The notes: generated by a model not told the origin, from the sequence alone. A stretch of 64,000 nt of DNA from an uncultured Spirochaetales bacterium (GCA_949293595.1 CASFDW010000004.1:117209-181208), one strand, 5' to 3'. Shown: positions 1 to 8,799, counted from the first letter of the stretch. Translations and numbers: made by a program.

Positions 1-123
1 TTTTATCGTTCGATAATCGAAGACCGTCCGTTCATCTGTGATTGCTCCACTGGTCTGGCTGCGGTCAGGATTGTGAACGCGATACAGCATTCGAAAGGGA
101 AATTCATCAAATTGGGAGAATGA
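1..123 (+). CDS. C-terminal 40 residues of a Gfo/Idh/MocA-family oxidoreductase (5' end outside window)
   Basis: The reading frame is open from base 1 to a TGA at 121-123. The encoded tail has the shape of the end of Gfo/Idh/MocA sugar dehydrogenases: an aromatic-Arg-Ser start, the stretch DCSTGLAAVRIVNAIQHS (family pattern: G..al.vv.ai..S) and a final GKFIKLGE. These enzymes oxidise or reduce sugar-like or cyclitol hydroxyls with NAD(P). The stop lies 3 bases before the ATG of the next gene, so it is probably cotranscribed with the flavoenzyme cluster and may act on the same compound. The assignment rests on a short C-terminus only. Confidence 0.62.
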   Translation, partial: FYRSIIEDRPFICDCSTGLAAVRIVNAIQHSKGKFIKLGE

Positions 124-126
124 GAT

Positions 127-1491
127 ATGTCGGGACATGAGAAATTCTGTTTTAAGAGCAGCGATGATCTGCTGCGGAAGATAAGCGACCTTGGTGTCGG
201 GATTCCTTTCAGTGGGGATACCTCGATACTTTCCTCGCCATTGTTGATAAATGGAAAAAAATGCCAGAACCGTTTTGCAATCCTTCCCATGGAAGGATGC
301 GACAGCAACTTGGACGGATCTCCGTCGGATCTGGTTCGAAGAAGGTATGCAAGGTTTTTTGAAGGAGGTGCGTCCCTTGTCTGGTGGGAGGCCAATGCCG
401 TGGTACCTGAAGGAAGGGCGAACGAACATCAGATGATGATCACCGATGACAATGCGGAAAGCTTTGCATCCCTTCTTTCGGATGTCGGGCAGAAGGCGTT
501 GGAGAAAAACGGTTACAAGCCGGTTTCCATACTGCAGCTCACACATTCCGGAAGATATTCCCGTCCGAAGGGACATGCTGCCGCCCCCATTGTACCGCAG
601 CATGATCCGATTCTGGATCCTCGTGTCGGACTTAAAGGGGATGAGGAGGTCGTCAGCGACGAATATCTCGAATCCCTGGTCGAAAGATATGTCCACTCGG
701 CCTTGTTGGCCAAGCAGGCGGGGTTCGATGGAGTGGATGTCAAGGCCTGCCACAGATATCTGCTTTCAGAGCTTCTGGCAAGCCACACAAGGAGTGGAAG
801 GTATGGTGGGAGCTTTGAGAACAGGACACGTCTGATTCTCGATATCATCCGCGCGATAAGAAAGGAGGTGGGATCCGACTTCATCGTCGCCTGCAGGTTC
901 AACGTGTTCGATGCCCATCCGTATCCATACGGGTTCGGTGAGGATGTGAATGATTTTTGGAAGTTCGATCCTTCAGAACCGATGGCTTTCGTGAAGGCCG
1001 TTGTCGCGGAAGGGGTTTCCCTTTTGTCGAATTCCGCAGGAAACCCATATTACATCTATCCGCAGGTGACAAGACCGTTCGATACTTCCTCGATGGGGAT
1101 CCCTACTCCGGACGAGCATCCGCTTGAGAGCATCGCACGTCTTTTCTCGTTCACCGAGAAGGTGCAGCAGGCCGCAGGTGACATCCCGGTCATTGGCAAT
1201 GGATACACATGGCTCAGACAGTTCATTCCACAGGTCGCCGCCGCAAATATCACCCTTTCCCGCTGTTCGATGGTCGGACTTGGAAGGGAGGCGATCGCTT
1301 ATCCCGATTGCGTGAGGGACATACTTGTCTCCGGAGGAATGGATTCGAGAAAATGCTGCATAACCTGTTCCAAGTGTACCCAGATAATGCGGGATCATGG
1401 CATGACAGGATGTGTCGTCAGGGATGCCGATGTTTATGCGCCGTTGTATAGACAGGCAAGAAAGGAAGCGGAGGAACGCGAGAATGGCTAA
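127..1491 (+). CDS. NADH:flavin oxidoreductase, old-yellow-enzyme family, with C-terminal four-Cys iron-sulfur motif
   Basis: 454 aa. Residues about 35-400 form the FMN-binding TIM barrel of the old-yellow-enzyme family: an N-terminal LLINGKKCQNRFAILPMEG stretch, then the segment ending in RYGGSFENRTR near residues 227-237. Beyond the barrel are Cys411, Cys414, Cys417 and Cys429 (CxxCxxC-x11-C), close to the 4Fe-4S ligand set of the 2,4-dienoyl-CoA reductase branch. The chain stops there, so the usual C-terminal FAD/NAD domain of that branch is absent. The expected reaction is reduction of an activated C=C bond, substrate unknown. The ATG at 127 follows a GGGAG at about 116. The gene overlaps the next one by 8 bp, so the dehydrogenase and flavoprotein downstream are likely partners. 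Confidence 0.85.
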   Translation: MSGHEKFCFKSSDDLLRKISDLGVGIPFSGDTSILSSPLLINGKKCQNRFAILPMEGCDSNLDGSPSDLVRRRYARFFEGGASLVWWEANAVVPEGRANEHQMMITDDNAESFASLLSDVGQKALEKNGYKPVSILQLTHSGRYSRPKGHAAAPIVPQHDPILDPRVGLKGDEEVVSDEYLESLVERYVHSALLAKQAGFDGVDVKACHRYLLSELLASHTRSGRYGGSFENRTRLILDIIRAIRKEVGSDFIVACRFNVFDAHPYPYGFGEDVNDFWKFDPSEPMAFVKAVVAEGVSLLSNSAGNPYYIYPQVTRPFDTSSMGIPTPDEHPLESIARLFSFTEKVQQAAGDIPVIGNGYTWLRQFIPQVAAANITLSRCSMVGLGREAIAYPDCVRDILVSGGMDSRKCCITCSKCTQIMRDHGMTGCVVRDADVYAPLYRQARKEAEERENG

Positions 1492-2251
1492 GATTGCTAT
1501 AGTTACGGGAGGAACACGCGGCATAGGGCTTGCGATTTCAAAACGTCTTGCTTCCGACGGCTATCAGGTTGTCGCCGTCGGACGGAAAAGCCTGTCGGAT
1601 GTATTGCCTGTCCTGAAGGAGATTTCCAAGGAACCGGTCGGAACACGCTATATCCAGGCCGATGTCTCTTCATCCGACGATAGGAAACGTATCGTTTCTG
1701 AAACCGTTGAGGCCTTCGGACGCATAGACCTCCTTGTCAACAATGCCGGGGTTGCTCCGAAAAACAGGGCCGACATCCTTCAGATGGAAGAGGAAAGCTG
1801 GGATTATGTCATCGACACGAATACGAAATCGAACATGTTCCTCACCCAGGAGGTTGCGAAGGTGATGATAGGCCAGCCTGTCCTGTATAGGAAAAGAGGG
1901 ACCATCATCAATATTTCATCATGCTCCGCAGAGGTCTCGTCCACGAACAGGGCCGAGTACTGCGTATCTAAAGCAGGCATATCGATGCTCACGACGCTTT
2001 ATGCAGATGCTTTGAGCAAATATGGGATATATGTCCACGAGGTACGTCCAGGCGTGATAAAGACCGATATGACGAGTACGGTGGTGGGAAAATACGACAG
2101 CCTGATAGAATCAGGAGTGTTTCCGATTGCACGGTGGGGATATGGTGAGGATGTGGCCAACGCCGTTGCCATATTCGCCTCTGACGAATTGTTGTATACG
2201 ACCGGAAATCATATCGATGTGGATGGTGGTTTCCACATACGGAGGCTCTGA
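1484..2251 (+). CDS. short-chain dehydrogenase/reductase (FabG-like)
   Basis: 255 aa from the ATG at 1484, preceded by GGAGG at 1471-1475. An upstream in-frame start would lie deep inside the previous gene. Classical SDR landmarks are all present: cofactor motif TGGTRGIG (8-15), NNAG (86-89), catalytic Ser at about 145-146, and Tyr159-xxx-Lys163. The protein should interconvert a hydroxyl and a ketone with NAD(P)(H). It overlaps the old-yellow-enzyme gene by 8 bp and shares TGATG with the flavoprotein gene, so the three are translationally coupled. A role in fatty-acid synthesis is unlikely given that context; a ketone intermediate handled by the neighbouring reductases is more plausible (inference). 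Confidence 0.88.
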   Translation: MAKIAIVTGGTRGIGLAISKRLASDGYQVVAVGRKSLSDVLPVLKEISKEPVGTRYIQADVSSSDDRKRIVSETVEAFGRIDLLVNNAGVAPKNRADILQMEEESWDYVIDTNTKSNMFLTQEVAKVMIGQPVLYRKRGTIINISSCSAEVSSTNRAEYCVSKAGISMLTTLYADALSKYGIYVHEVRPGVIKTDMTSTVVGKYDSLIESGVFPIARWGYGEDVANAVAIFASDELLYTTGNHIDVDGGFHIRRL

Positions 2252-4140
2252 TGGTCGAGAAGACATACAAGACCGTCGTCGTCGGATCGGGGGCTGCCGG
2301 TCTCAATGCCGCCGACTGCCTGTACGATTTCGGGGAAAGGGATTTCGTCCTCATCACCGAAAGCCTTTTCTACGGAACAAGCCGCAACACGGGATCTGAC
2401 AAACAGACATACTACAAGCTGTCGCTTTCCGGATCGGATCAGGACAGCGTCGGGAAAATGGCTCTGGATTATTTCAACGGCGGTGCCGTCGACGGTGAGC
2501 ATGCCCTTGTCGAAGCGGCTCTTTCCGCACAGGGCTTTTTGAAACTTGCTTCCCTCGGGGTACCTTTCCCGAAGAACAGGTATGGGGAGTATGTAGGGTA
2601 CAAGACCGATCACGACCCTTGCAGAAGGGCCACGAGCGCAGGACCCTATACCTCAAAATACATGAGCGAGGCGCTTTTGGACTCGGTGCGAAGAAAGCAT
2701 GTCGAAATACTGGAGGATCTGATGCTGGTTAGGATACTCACATGCGGCGACGAGCTTTCGGCCCTCCTGTTCATTGAGCGCAGCACCGGGGAACCCGTGC
2801 TCGTCCATGCCTCATATCTCATCCTTGCTACCGGAGGTCCTGCAGGAATATATCGGATGAGCGTTTACCCCGAAAGCCAGTTCGGGGCTTCGGGTGTCGC
2901 CTTTGAGGCCGGATGCAGGGGGAAGAATCTGACCGAGTGGCAGTACGGGCTCGGCTCCGTCAGGCCGAGATGGAATGTATCCGGTTCATATATGCAGGTC
3001 CTGCCGAGATTTGTTTCTGTCGACAAAGAAGGTGAGCATGACTTTCTTTCAGAATTTCCTCTTGACCGGCTGGAGATGCTCAGAAGGATTTTTCTGAAAG
3101 GATATCAATGGCCATTCGACGTTCGCAAGATCGAAAACGGCTCATCATTGATAGATGTGCTGTGTTATCTGGAACTGGAGAAGGGAAGGAAGGTCTATCT
3201 TGATTTCATGCATAATCCTGATCTTGGGCCAATCCCATGGTGCGACCTCGATCAGGAGGTTGGTGACTATTTGAGAACATCTGGATCGATGCAGGACACA
3301 CCGGTTGAAAGGCTCGAGCATCTGAACATGCCTGCATACAGTTTCTACAAGGAAAAAGGAATCGATCTTGAGAAGGAGATGCTTGAGATATCCCTATGTG
3401 CCCAGCATAACAACGGCGGCATTTCCATCGATCTGTGGTGGAGGACGGATGTAAAGGGAATGTTCGTCGTCGGTGAGGCCGCAGGCTCGCATGGAATATA
3501 CCGCCCGGGAGGAAGCGCACTGAATGCATCCCAGGCCGGATCCTACCGTGCCGCCGAATTCATTTCCCGTTCAAAGACGGTCCCGGCATCGAAGCCCTTC
3601 GCCAAAAGCAGGCTTGACGAGATTTTGTCCATCATCAGTGCTGCTGTGGGGAATGACGGTATCGACGCGGAAAAGGAATACCTGAGGATGAAGGACGTCA
3701 TGAGCCTGGCCGCCTCCTGCATAAGGGATGTTCCGGGGATGGAAAAGGCTTTGGACGAGGTTGTGAAATGCCTTGCCGCCTTCTCCTCTTACAGGGTCGG
3801 ACACAGGAACAGGATATGGATGCTTTTCGAGTTCCGGAATGCGCTTGTGACACAGAAGGTTTATCTTTCCGCCATGATCGATTATGCAAAAAGGGTTGGG
3901 AAAAGCAGGGGAGGAGCACTATATTCCCGTAAGGATGGCGCTGTGCATCCTGCCCACCTCGATGACAGGTTCCGTTACAATCTTGAAGACGACCCGTTGG
4001 AAAGCATGGTCCAGGAGGCATGGCTGGATCCCGGGGAAAACGTGCGGATAAGCTATCGGAGACCGCACCCGATCCCCTGTGACGACAATTTCTTTGAGAA
4101 TGTCTGGACACGTTACCGCAAGGATGGATGCGTGTATTGA
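2251..4140 (+). CDS. FAD-dependent oxidoreductase of the fumarate-reductase/succinate-dehydrogenase flavoprotein family
   Basis: 629 aa. The N-terminal dinucleotide fold has Gly12-x-Gly14-x-x-Gly17. A block GEAAGSHGIYRPGGSALN in the last third matches the FAD-contacting GE.AG.HG..R.GG..LN block of FrdA/NadB-type proteins. A helical C-terminal region of about 150 residues follows, as in that family. No signal peptide and no heme or FMN domain is seen, so this is a cytoplasmic flavoprotein, unlike secreted fumarate or urocanate reductases. Its ATG overlaps the preceding TGA. With the adjacent C=C reductase and SDR it suggests a short reductive or dehydroxylating pathway. The substrate cannot be read from sequence. 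Plain succinate/fumarate chemistry is unlikely because no partner iron-sulfur or anchor subunits accompany it. Confidence 0.82.
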   Translation: MVEKTYKTVVVGSGAAGLNAADCLYDFGERDFVLITESLFYGTSRNTGSDKQTYYKLSLSGSDQDSVGKMALDYFNGGAVDGEHALVEAALSAQGFLKLASLGVPFPKNRYGEYVGYKTDHDPCRRATSAGPYTSKYMSEALLDSVRRKHVEILEDLMLVRILTCGDELSALLFIERSTGEPVLVHASYLILATGGPAGIYRMSVYPESQFGASGVAFEAGCRGKNLTEWQYGLGSVRPRWNVSGSYMQVLPRFVSVDKEGEHDFLSEFPLDRLEMLRRIFLKGYQWPFDVRKIENGSSLIDVLCYLELEKGRKVYLDFMHNPDLGPIPWCDLDQEVGDYLRTSGSMQDTPVERLEHLNMPAYSFYKEKGIDLEKEMLEISLCAQHNNGGISIDLWWRTDVKGMFVVGEAAGSHGIYRPGGSALNASQAGSYRAAEFISRSKTVPASKPFAKSRLDEILSIISAAVGNDGIDAEKEYLRMKDVMSLAASCIRDVPGMEKALDEVVKCLAAFSSYRVGHRNRIWMLFEFRNALVTQKVYLSAMIDYAKRVGKSRGGALYSRKDGAVHPAHLDDRFRYNLEDDPLESMVQEAWLDPGENVRISYRRPHPIPCDDNFFENVWTRYRKDGCVY

Positions 4141-4163
4141 CCTTGCGATCGTTTTTCTTCTTC

Positions 4164-4195
4164 GTGCCGGAGGTCTGATGCCCTCCGGCACTTTT
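4164..4195 (+). terminator. intrinsic terminator after the flavoenzyme cluster
   Basis: Perfect 10-bp inverted repeat GTGCCGGAGG / CCTCCGGCAC (4164-4173 and 4182-4191) with an 8-nt loop, followed by TTTT. It lies 24 bp after the flavoprotein stop and closes the first transcription unit. Confidence 0.85.
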
Positions 4196-4230
4196 GCATC
4201 AATATGTCCTGTATGCATATACTGTTATAT

Positions 4231-4260
4231 TTGGTATTGCTTAATTGCTTTTCCTATAAC
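4231..4260 (+). promoter_or_regulatory. predicted sigma70 promoter for the small membrane/lipoprotein gene
   Basis: TTGGTA (4231-4236), an 18-bp spacer and TATAAC (4255-4260) in an AT-rich stretch after the terminator. It predicts a leader of about 60 nt before the ATG at 4327. Confidence 0.5.
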
Positions 4261-4326
4261 CAATAAATTGATTGTAAACCGAATATGCGCATGCCGGTTC
4301 ACTGCTTTTTGCGAAAGGAGTTTTTC

Positions 4327-4782
4327 ATGAATGACTCTTCATTGGAAACGCCGGACGGCAGGAATGGGCTGTCCGAGCTGCAGGAAATTGGAAGGAGATT
4401 GGAAAAGAATATGGAAAGAAACCGACGATTGATCATTATCGACCTGATGTTTTCCATCCTGCTTGCCGCTGTGCTTGTGATTTCAAGCTGCAGCATGGGG
4501 CTTGAGGGTCTGTTTGATGATGGAGGACAATACTCAGACAAGGATCTGGAGGGACTGACTTTTGAAAGCACCGACGCGTGTCTTGGATTTGTCTCCCTGG
4601 CATTCGGCAAAGACGGGACGGTATTTGTTTCCGAAGGAGGCAGGGCCCCTGCCGTCAAAGCGGCATACAGCGAAGGGAAGATGACATACAAAGGCGTCGA
4701 ATATACGTTGGAGCTATGGCTTTTCTATGACTATATGGAGGTCTTCGCTCCCGATGGAACAAGTGCAGTGTTCCATCTCTGA
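4327..4782 (+). CDS. small membrane-anchored or lipoprotein-like hypothetical protein
   Basis: 151 aa, family not recognised. The ATG at 4327 has a well-placed AAAGGAG at 4314-4320. One hydrophobic segment at about residues 36-55 is preceded by ERNRR and ends in LVISSCS, which could be a relaxed spirochaetal lipobox. If so, the in-frame ATG at 4411 would give a normal lipoprotein signal peptide and a mature part of about 95 residues. That start has a GAAGGAGA only at 13-14 nt spacing. The C-terminal part is a small acidic, beta-rich domain, probably outside the membrane. It stands alone between a terminator and the patatin gene. Confidence 0.6.
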   Translation: MNDSSLETPDGRNGLSELQEIGRRLEKNMERNRRLIIIDLMFSILLAAVLVISSCSMGLEGLFDDGGQYSDKDLEGLTFESTDACLGFVSLAFGKDGTVFVSEGGRAPAVKAAYSEGKMTYKGVEYTLELWLFYDYMEVFAPDGTSAVFHL

Positions 4783-4864
4783 CCACCAAGCCATGCTGTT
4801 TTCCTCCGTTTTTTCTTGAAAAAAAAATATTGTGGAGGTAAAAGAAAAAAAAGGACTGGTGGTT

Positions 4865-5704
4865 TTGAAGACAGGGATTACGGATTCTGGCGGTGGCTTC
4901 AGGGATATCTACGGGGTCGGGGTGCTTGATTATTGCCTCGACCATGGCATTTCCTTCGACCTCTGCCTGGCTGTTTCCGCAGGAGGGGCCAACATGGCTT
5001 CCTTCATAGCCGGTCAAAGGGGACGTAACCTGAAATTCTATACGGAGTACGGAAAGAGGAAGGAGTACATAAGCCTGAAGAACTTTATCAAGACAGGCTC
5101 CTACATAAATCTTGACTATGCCTACGGTTATCTGTCCAATGACGGCGGGGAGTACCCTCTGGACTACGATGCCTTTGAAAGAAATCCTGCCGATTTGATA
5201 GTCGTCGCGGAGGAGGCTGCAAGCGGTAGGACAAGGTATTTCCGAAAGGCGGATGTGCACAGGAACGACTACGGGATCTTCATGGCCACCGCGGCCCTTC
5301 CAGGGATAAACCGCCCGTATGTGAGGGACGGCATCGAGTACTTTGATGGAGCGCTTGCGGATCCTGTGCCGATTGACAAGGCGCTCGAGGAGGGGTGCGA
5401 CCGCATCGTCGTCCTGCTCAGCTATCCGTTGGCGAAGGAGAGAAGGGGAGGAAAGGACAGGGCGATGGCGAAGGTCATCGAGAAAAGATATCCGGCTGCG
5501 GCCGGCAATCTCAGGCTGAAGGCGGAACGGTACAACGAAGGCGTGAGAAAGGCTCTGGCTCTCGAGAAGGAGGGCCGGGCGCTCATTCTGGCTCCGGAGG
5601 ATACCGACGGTGTGCGCACGATGAGCCGTGGCACCAAGACGTTGCTGAAGCTTTACGAGAGAGGTTACAAGGACGGTTGCAAGCTTCTTGCCTGGTTCAG
5701 ATGA
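4865..5704 (+). CDS. patatin-like phospholipase family protein
   Basis: 279 aa if begun at the TTG at 4865. Bacterial patatins of this type normally start with MKTG before the glycine loop, and AAGGA at 4851-4855 is correctly spaced for it. A GTG at 4859 is the alternative. An earlier GTG at 4832 would put a GGAGG inside the gene. The oxyanion-hole loop GGGFR is at residues 9-13, the nucleophile Ser38 sits in AVSAG, and the catalytic Asp161-Gly162 follows in YFDGA. The first glycine of the usual GxSxG elbow is Ala here, but the Ser/Asp dyad is intact. It is a predicted cytoplasmic lipid acyl hydrolase. Its end overlaps the convergent MATE gene by 8 bp. Confidence 0.82.
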   Translation: MKTGITDSGGGFRDIYGVGVLDYCLDHGISFDLCLAVSAGGANMASFIAGQRGRNLKFYTEYGKRKEYISLKNFIKTGSYINLDYAYGYLSNDGGEYPLDYDAFERNPADLIVVAEEAASGRTRYFRKADVHRNDYGIFMATAALPGINRPYVRDGIEYFDGALADPVPIDKALEEGCDRIVVLLSYPLAKERRGGKDRAMAKVIEKRYPAAAGNLRLKAERYNEGVRKALALEKEGRALILAPEDTDGVRTMSRGTKTLLKLYERGYKDGCKLLAWFR

Positions 5705-7037
5705 CCTTCTTTGCCTTCCATCTGCCGCTTTTATACCGGATCATGTAGAGCGTGCCTCTGAAAATCCAGTCCGCATACATCGAATACCATACTCCGTCGA
5801 CACCGAATCCGAAGAATTTGATGAGTATGAAGGAAAGCATGACGCGGAATATCCACATCGAGGAGATCGACGTGAAGAGGATGAACTTGACATCCCCCAC
5901 CGCCTTCAGTGTGTTTGGAAGGGTGAATGCGAACGACCAAAGCAACGTGCATGATATCAGGCACAGCCTGCAGATCGGGATCGCGGTCTCTATGCTGCCG
6001 GCCTCAAGGCCGTACAGTGCTATGAACGACGGGGTTGCGATGTATAGGGGGACGCTCAGGATGAACGTCGAGAGGATGTTGAGTAATACGAGCAGCCTCG
6101 TGTAGTAGGAGATGTCGCGGAAGTTGTTGTTCCCCCTGCATTGGCCGATGATCGTGATGAGTGCCAGGTTTATTCCGTTTCCTGCTATGTTCGCATATGC
6201 GTTGTAGTTGTTTGTGACCGCATTTATGGCGATTGCGCTCGTTCCGAGGCTTGCTATCAGCGACTGCACCATGATCTTGCCGAACTGGAACGTGGCCCCC
6301 TCTATGCCTGATGGAAGAGCTATCCTCAGTATCTTTTTTGCCAGCATGGACGAAAACGGGGTTCCGAGCATGCCGGATGTGGACAGCTCCTCTGTCTTCT
6401 TCCTCATCAGGAAGTACATCGCGAAGAATCCTGCGATCCTCGATGCGAGCGATGCGATGCCCGCACCCTGCGGCCCCATGCCGAATATGTAGATCAGAAC
6501 GGCGTTGCCGCATATGTTTATCGCGTTCATCAAAAACGCCACGGCCATGGTCCTGGCGCTGTTGCCCTCGCTTCTGGAGGTTGCGGTGAGACAGGAAAAA
6601 AGAGCAAGAAACGGATATGATATGATCACCGGGACAAAGTACTGGTCCGTGTACGTCCTCACCTCCGGGGTGATCGACCCGAACACCTTTCCGATCATCC
6701 CACGTCTGAGGGGAAGAAGGAACAGTGAAAGCAGCATGGAGATCGCGAATGTGATGTAGAGAAGGTTCGCGGCGCTCTTCCTGGCCATGTCCTTGTCACC
6801 TTTTCCGAGGTATTGTGATATCACGACCGCCCCTCCTGTCGCGAATGCGCTGAACACCTGTATGAAAAGGAGTGACACCGTGTCGACAAGCGATACGGCC
6901 GACACGGCGGCTTCCCCGCAGCTTGCGACCATGATCGTGTCGGCCATCCCGATGGTCATGTTCAGCAGTGATTCCATTACAAGGGGTATGATAAGCTTTC
7001 TCAAATCACGTCCTGTGAACTGGTGTTTTTTTTCCAT
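5697..7037 (-). CDS. MATE family efflux transporter
   Basis: 446 aa with about twelve hydrophobic segments in two homologous halves, typical of MATE (NorM/DinF) exporters. The first half contains LVMESLLNMTIGMADTIMV, the canonical MATE opening with the helix-1 and helix-2 pattern. It should expel cationic drugs or metabolites in exchange for Na+ or H+ across the inner membrane. The ATG at 7037 (minus strand) follows AAGGAAGGAG at good spacing. The gene is monocistronic, divergent from the metallo-hydrolase and convergent with the patatin. Substrate unknown. Confidence 0.92.
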   Translation of the reverse strand: MEKKHQFTGRDLRKLIIPLVMESLLNMTIGMADTIMVASCGEAAVSAVSLVDTVSLLFIQVFSAFATGGAVVISQYLGKGDKDMARKSAANLLYITFAISMLLSLFLLPLRRGMIGKVFGSITPEVRTYTDQYFVPVIISYPFLALFSCLTATSRSEGNSARTMAVAFLMNAINICGNAVLIYIFGMGPQGAGIASLASRIAGFFAMYFLMRKKTEELSTSGMLGTPFSSMLAKKILRIALPSGIEGATFQFGKIMVQSLIASLGTSAIAINAVTNNYNAYANIAGNGINLALITIIGQCRGNNNFRDISYYTRLLVLLNILSTFILSVPLYIATPSFIALYGLEAGSIETAIPICRLCLISCTLLWSFAFTLPNTLKAVGDVKFILFTSISSMWIFRVMLSFILIKFFGFGVDGVWYSMYADWIFRGTLYMIRYKSGRWKAKKVI

Positions 7038-7104
7038 GCTCCTTCCTTATCGCGCAATCTAATACTTTTACCGATGCTTTACAATAACTTTTTCAAATTG
7101 TTTT

Positions 7105-7134
7105 TTGCGCCACGGCCCTTCCTGGTTGTATAAT
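7105..7134 (+). promoter_or_regulatory. predicted sigma70 promoter for the metallo-hydrolase
   Basis: TTGCGC (7105-7110), 18-bp spacer and a consensus TATAAT (7129-7134), followed by a leader of about 18 nt carrying GGAGG at 7149-7153 just before the ATG at 7159. Confidence 0.65.
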
Positions 7135-7158
7135 CCTGATTATCAAGCGGAGGTTGCC

Positions 7159-7866
7159 ATGCAGGAGTTCAAAACAGGGATAACACGTTTCAGCGGCAAT
7201 ATCTACGCAATCGACCAGGAGATGGTGAGGGCGTATGTGGTGGTCGGAGAAGAAAAGGCCTTGTGTTTCGATTTCGGCGTCGCCCCCGTGGATTTCAAGT
7301 CGCTGCTCGGACGGATAACCCGTCTGCCCGTGGTTTTTGTCCTCAGCCATGCCGACAGGGACCATGTCGCGAACATCGGTTGTGCGGAAAAAGTATTTGT
7401 GGACGAAATGGAACTTCCATATCTGAATGATCTTCCCGGCTCCAAATTGGTTCCGGCAAAAGAGGGGATGGTGTTCGACCTCGGGGGCTTGAGCCTCGAG
7501 GTTGTGTCCACGCCTGGGCATACTCCGGGGTCGATATCGCTTCTGTGGAGGGATGGGAGGATCCTTTTTTCCGGGGATACGGTGTCATACGGGCCGGTAT
7601 ACATGTTCGGACCTTCAAGAAATCTCGACCAATACATCGAATCGCTTGAAAAGCTTCTGAAAATGGCTGAAAAAGGTGTGTTTTCCGACATATATCCATC
7701 ACACAACCTCTCTCCGATAAAAACGGGGGCGATAAAGGAGCTCATCACCGTGTCTGAGGAAGTAAGGGACGGCTCTGCAATCGGAATGCCTCCCGGAAGG
7801 GATTTCCCCGGATTCGACGGTGTAAGACTGTTCAGCTACGGCAAATGTGGGATTTTTTTCAAATGA
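7159..7866 (+). CDS. MBL-fold metallo-hydrolase
   Basis: 235 aa from the ATG at 7159, chosen because GGAGG lies 5 nt upstream. Metallo-beta-lactamase-fold ligands are visible in order: HADRDH (64-69, with His64, Asp66, Asp68 and His69), His121 in PGHTPGS, Asp140 in SGD, and His182 in YPSHN. This is the dinuclear-metal set of glyoxalase-II-like and related hydrolases. Substrate unknown. It is probably cytoplasmic because no signal peptide is seen. It has its own consensus promoter and ends 39 bp before the convergent HNH gene, so it is likely a single-gene unit. Confidence 0.88.
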   Translation: MQEFKTGITRFSGNIYAIDQEMVRAYVVVGEEKALCFDFGVAPVDFKSLLGRITRLPVVFVLSHADRDHVANIGCAEKVFVDEMELPYLNDLPGSKLVPAKEGMVFDLGGLSLEVVSTPGHTPGSISLLWRDGRILFSGDTVSYGPVYMFGPSRNLDQYIESLEKLLKMAEKGVFSDIYPSHNLSPIKTGAIKELITVSEEVRDGSAIGMPPGRDFPGFDGVRLFSYGKCGIFFK

Positions 7867-7905
7867 TGGAAGGGCGGCCGGCAGTGATATTCATGGCTAT
7901 GGCTT

Positions 7906-8799
7906 TCAATACAATATGATGGAATGTTTCTTTGTGAGCCGGAGTTCTTTTCCAAGAAGCTCGTCACAACACCATATCCTGCCGGCTTTGTCCGTCAGCC
8001 TGTATTCCCCGGAATGGAATTTCCTGTGGCATGTCGGACAAAGGCACAGCATGTTTGATTTCAAATCCGGCCCGCCCTTGCTCAGTGGTTGTATGTGGTG
8101 TATGTCGGCGCTCATGTAGCTCCAGCTTGTTTTTCTTGGCAAGGAGACGTTCCAGCCTGTCCTCAACACCACTTCCCCGCATATCTGGCATCTGAAATCA
8201 TACAGGCTTTTCAATGTTTCCTTGATTGTCGTGCTGCTGTAAAACACCTCTTTATCCTTCAGATACAGCTTGCCGATACCATGAACATCTTCCAGACAGA
8301 GAAGTTTGTTATTGATCTCATCATCCAGACTCTCTTTTGCGACAAGGCTGTTTCTGATCCAGTTCTGCTCTCTGATTGAGCTTTCAGGATAGTTTTGCCT
8401 TATTTCTCTCAATGTGCAGTTTTTCTCAATTCCATTTTCCATGTCCGTTTTTTTTGCATGTTCCAAATAATAATAGAAAACAACACAGTAATCGGGATTC
8501 CGACACAATGGTTGGAAAAAGGAGATTATTTCATCCAGGGACCAGTCTTGGAAAAAACCTTGGTGCTTCCGTGTCAATCCCAAATAACGATATATGCCGA
8601 AGGATTGATACCCATTCGAGGATTTGTCCGAGGGCATTCCCAATAGCGAGACATCCATATCCCTTGTGCTTGTTCCACCGTGTAGCCAGCAATAAACCAC
8701 GGCCGCCCTTTGGTCTTCCGAATAATAATTGAACTCTCTGGGTCTTGTCTTATTGAAGTCTAGGGGAGGAAATGTTTCCAGCGGCGAATGATGTTTCAT
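7906..8799 (-). CDS. HNH endonuclease domain protein
   Basis: 297 aa. The C-terminal part carries a zinc-stabilised HNH nuclease: Cys204-xx-Cys207, His234-His235, Asn249, Cys254-xx-Cys257-His258 and His262. The first 190 residues are not recognised; they are aromatic-rich and could bind DNA. Base composition is clearly lower in G+C than the flanking genes, as in acquired defence or mobile nucleases. No methyltransferase, restriction specificity subunit or intron/intein signature is adjacent. It lies 48 bp downstream of the Nudix gene and may be cotranscribed with it. Restriction or phage-defence activity is possible but unproven. Confidence 0.8.
   Translation of the reverse strand: MKHHSPLETFPPLDFNKTRPREFNYYSEDQRAAVVYCWLHGGTSTRDMDVSLLGMPSDKSSNGYQSFGIYRYLGLTRKHQGFFQDWSLDEIISFFQPLCRNPDYCVVFYYYLEHAKKTDMENGIEKNCTLREIRQNYPESSIREQNWIRNSLVAKESLDDEINNKLLCLEDVHGIGKLYLKDKEVFYSSTTIKETLKSLYDFRCQICGEVVLRTGWNVSLPRKTSWSYMSADIHHIQPLSKGGPDLKSNMLCLCPTCHRKFHSGEYRLTDKAGRIWCCDELLGKELRLTKKHSIILY

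Noticed and set aside
4832-4864. GTG at 4832 as the start of the patatin
   Set aside because: The GGAGG at 4834-4838 would lie within the coding region, no ribosome site precedes 4832, and the extra residues are not like the family.
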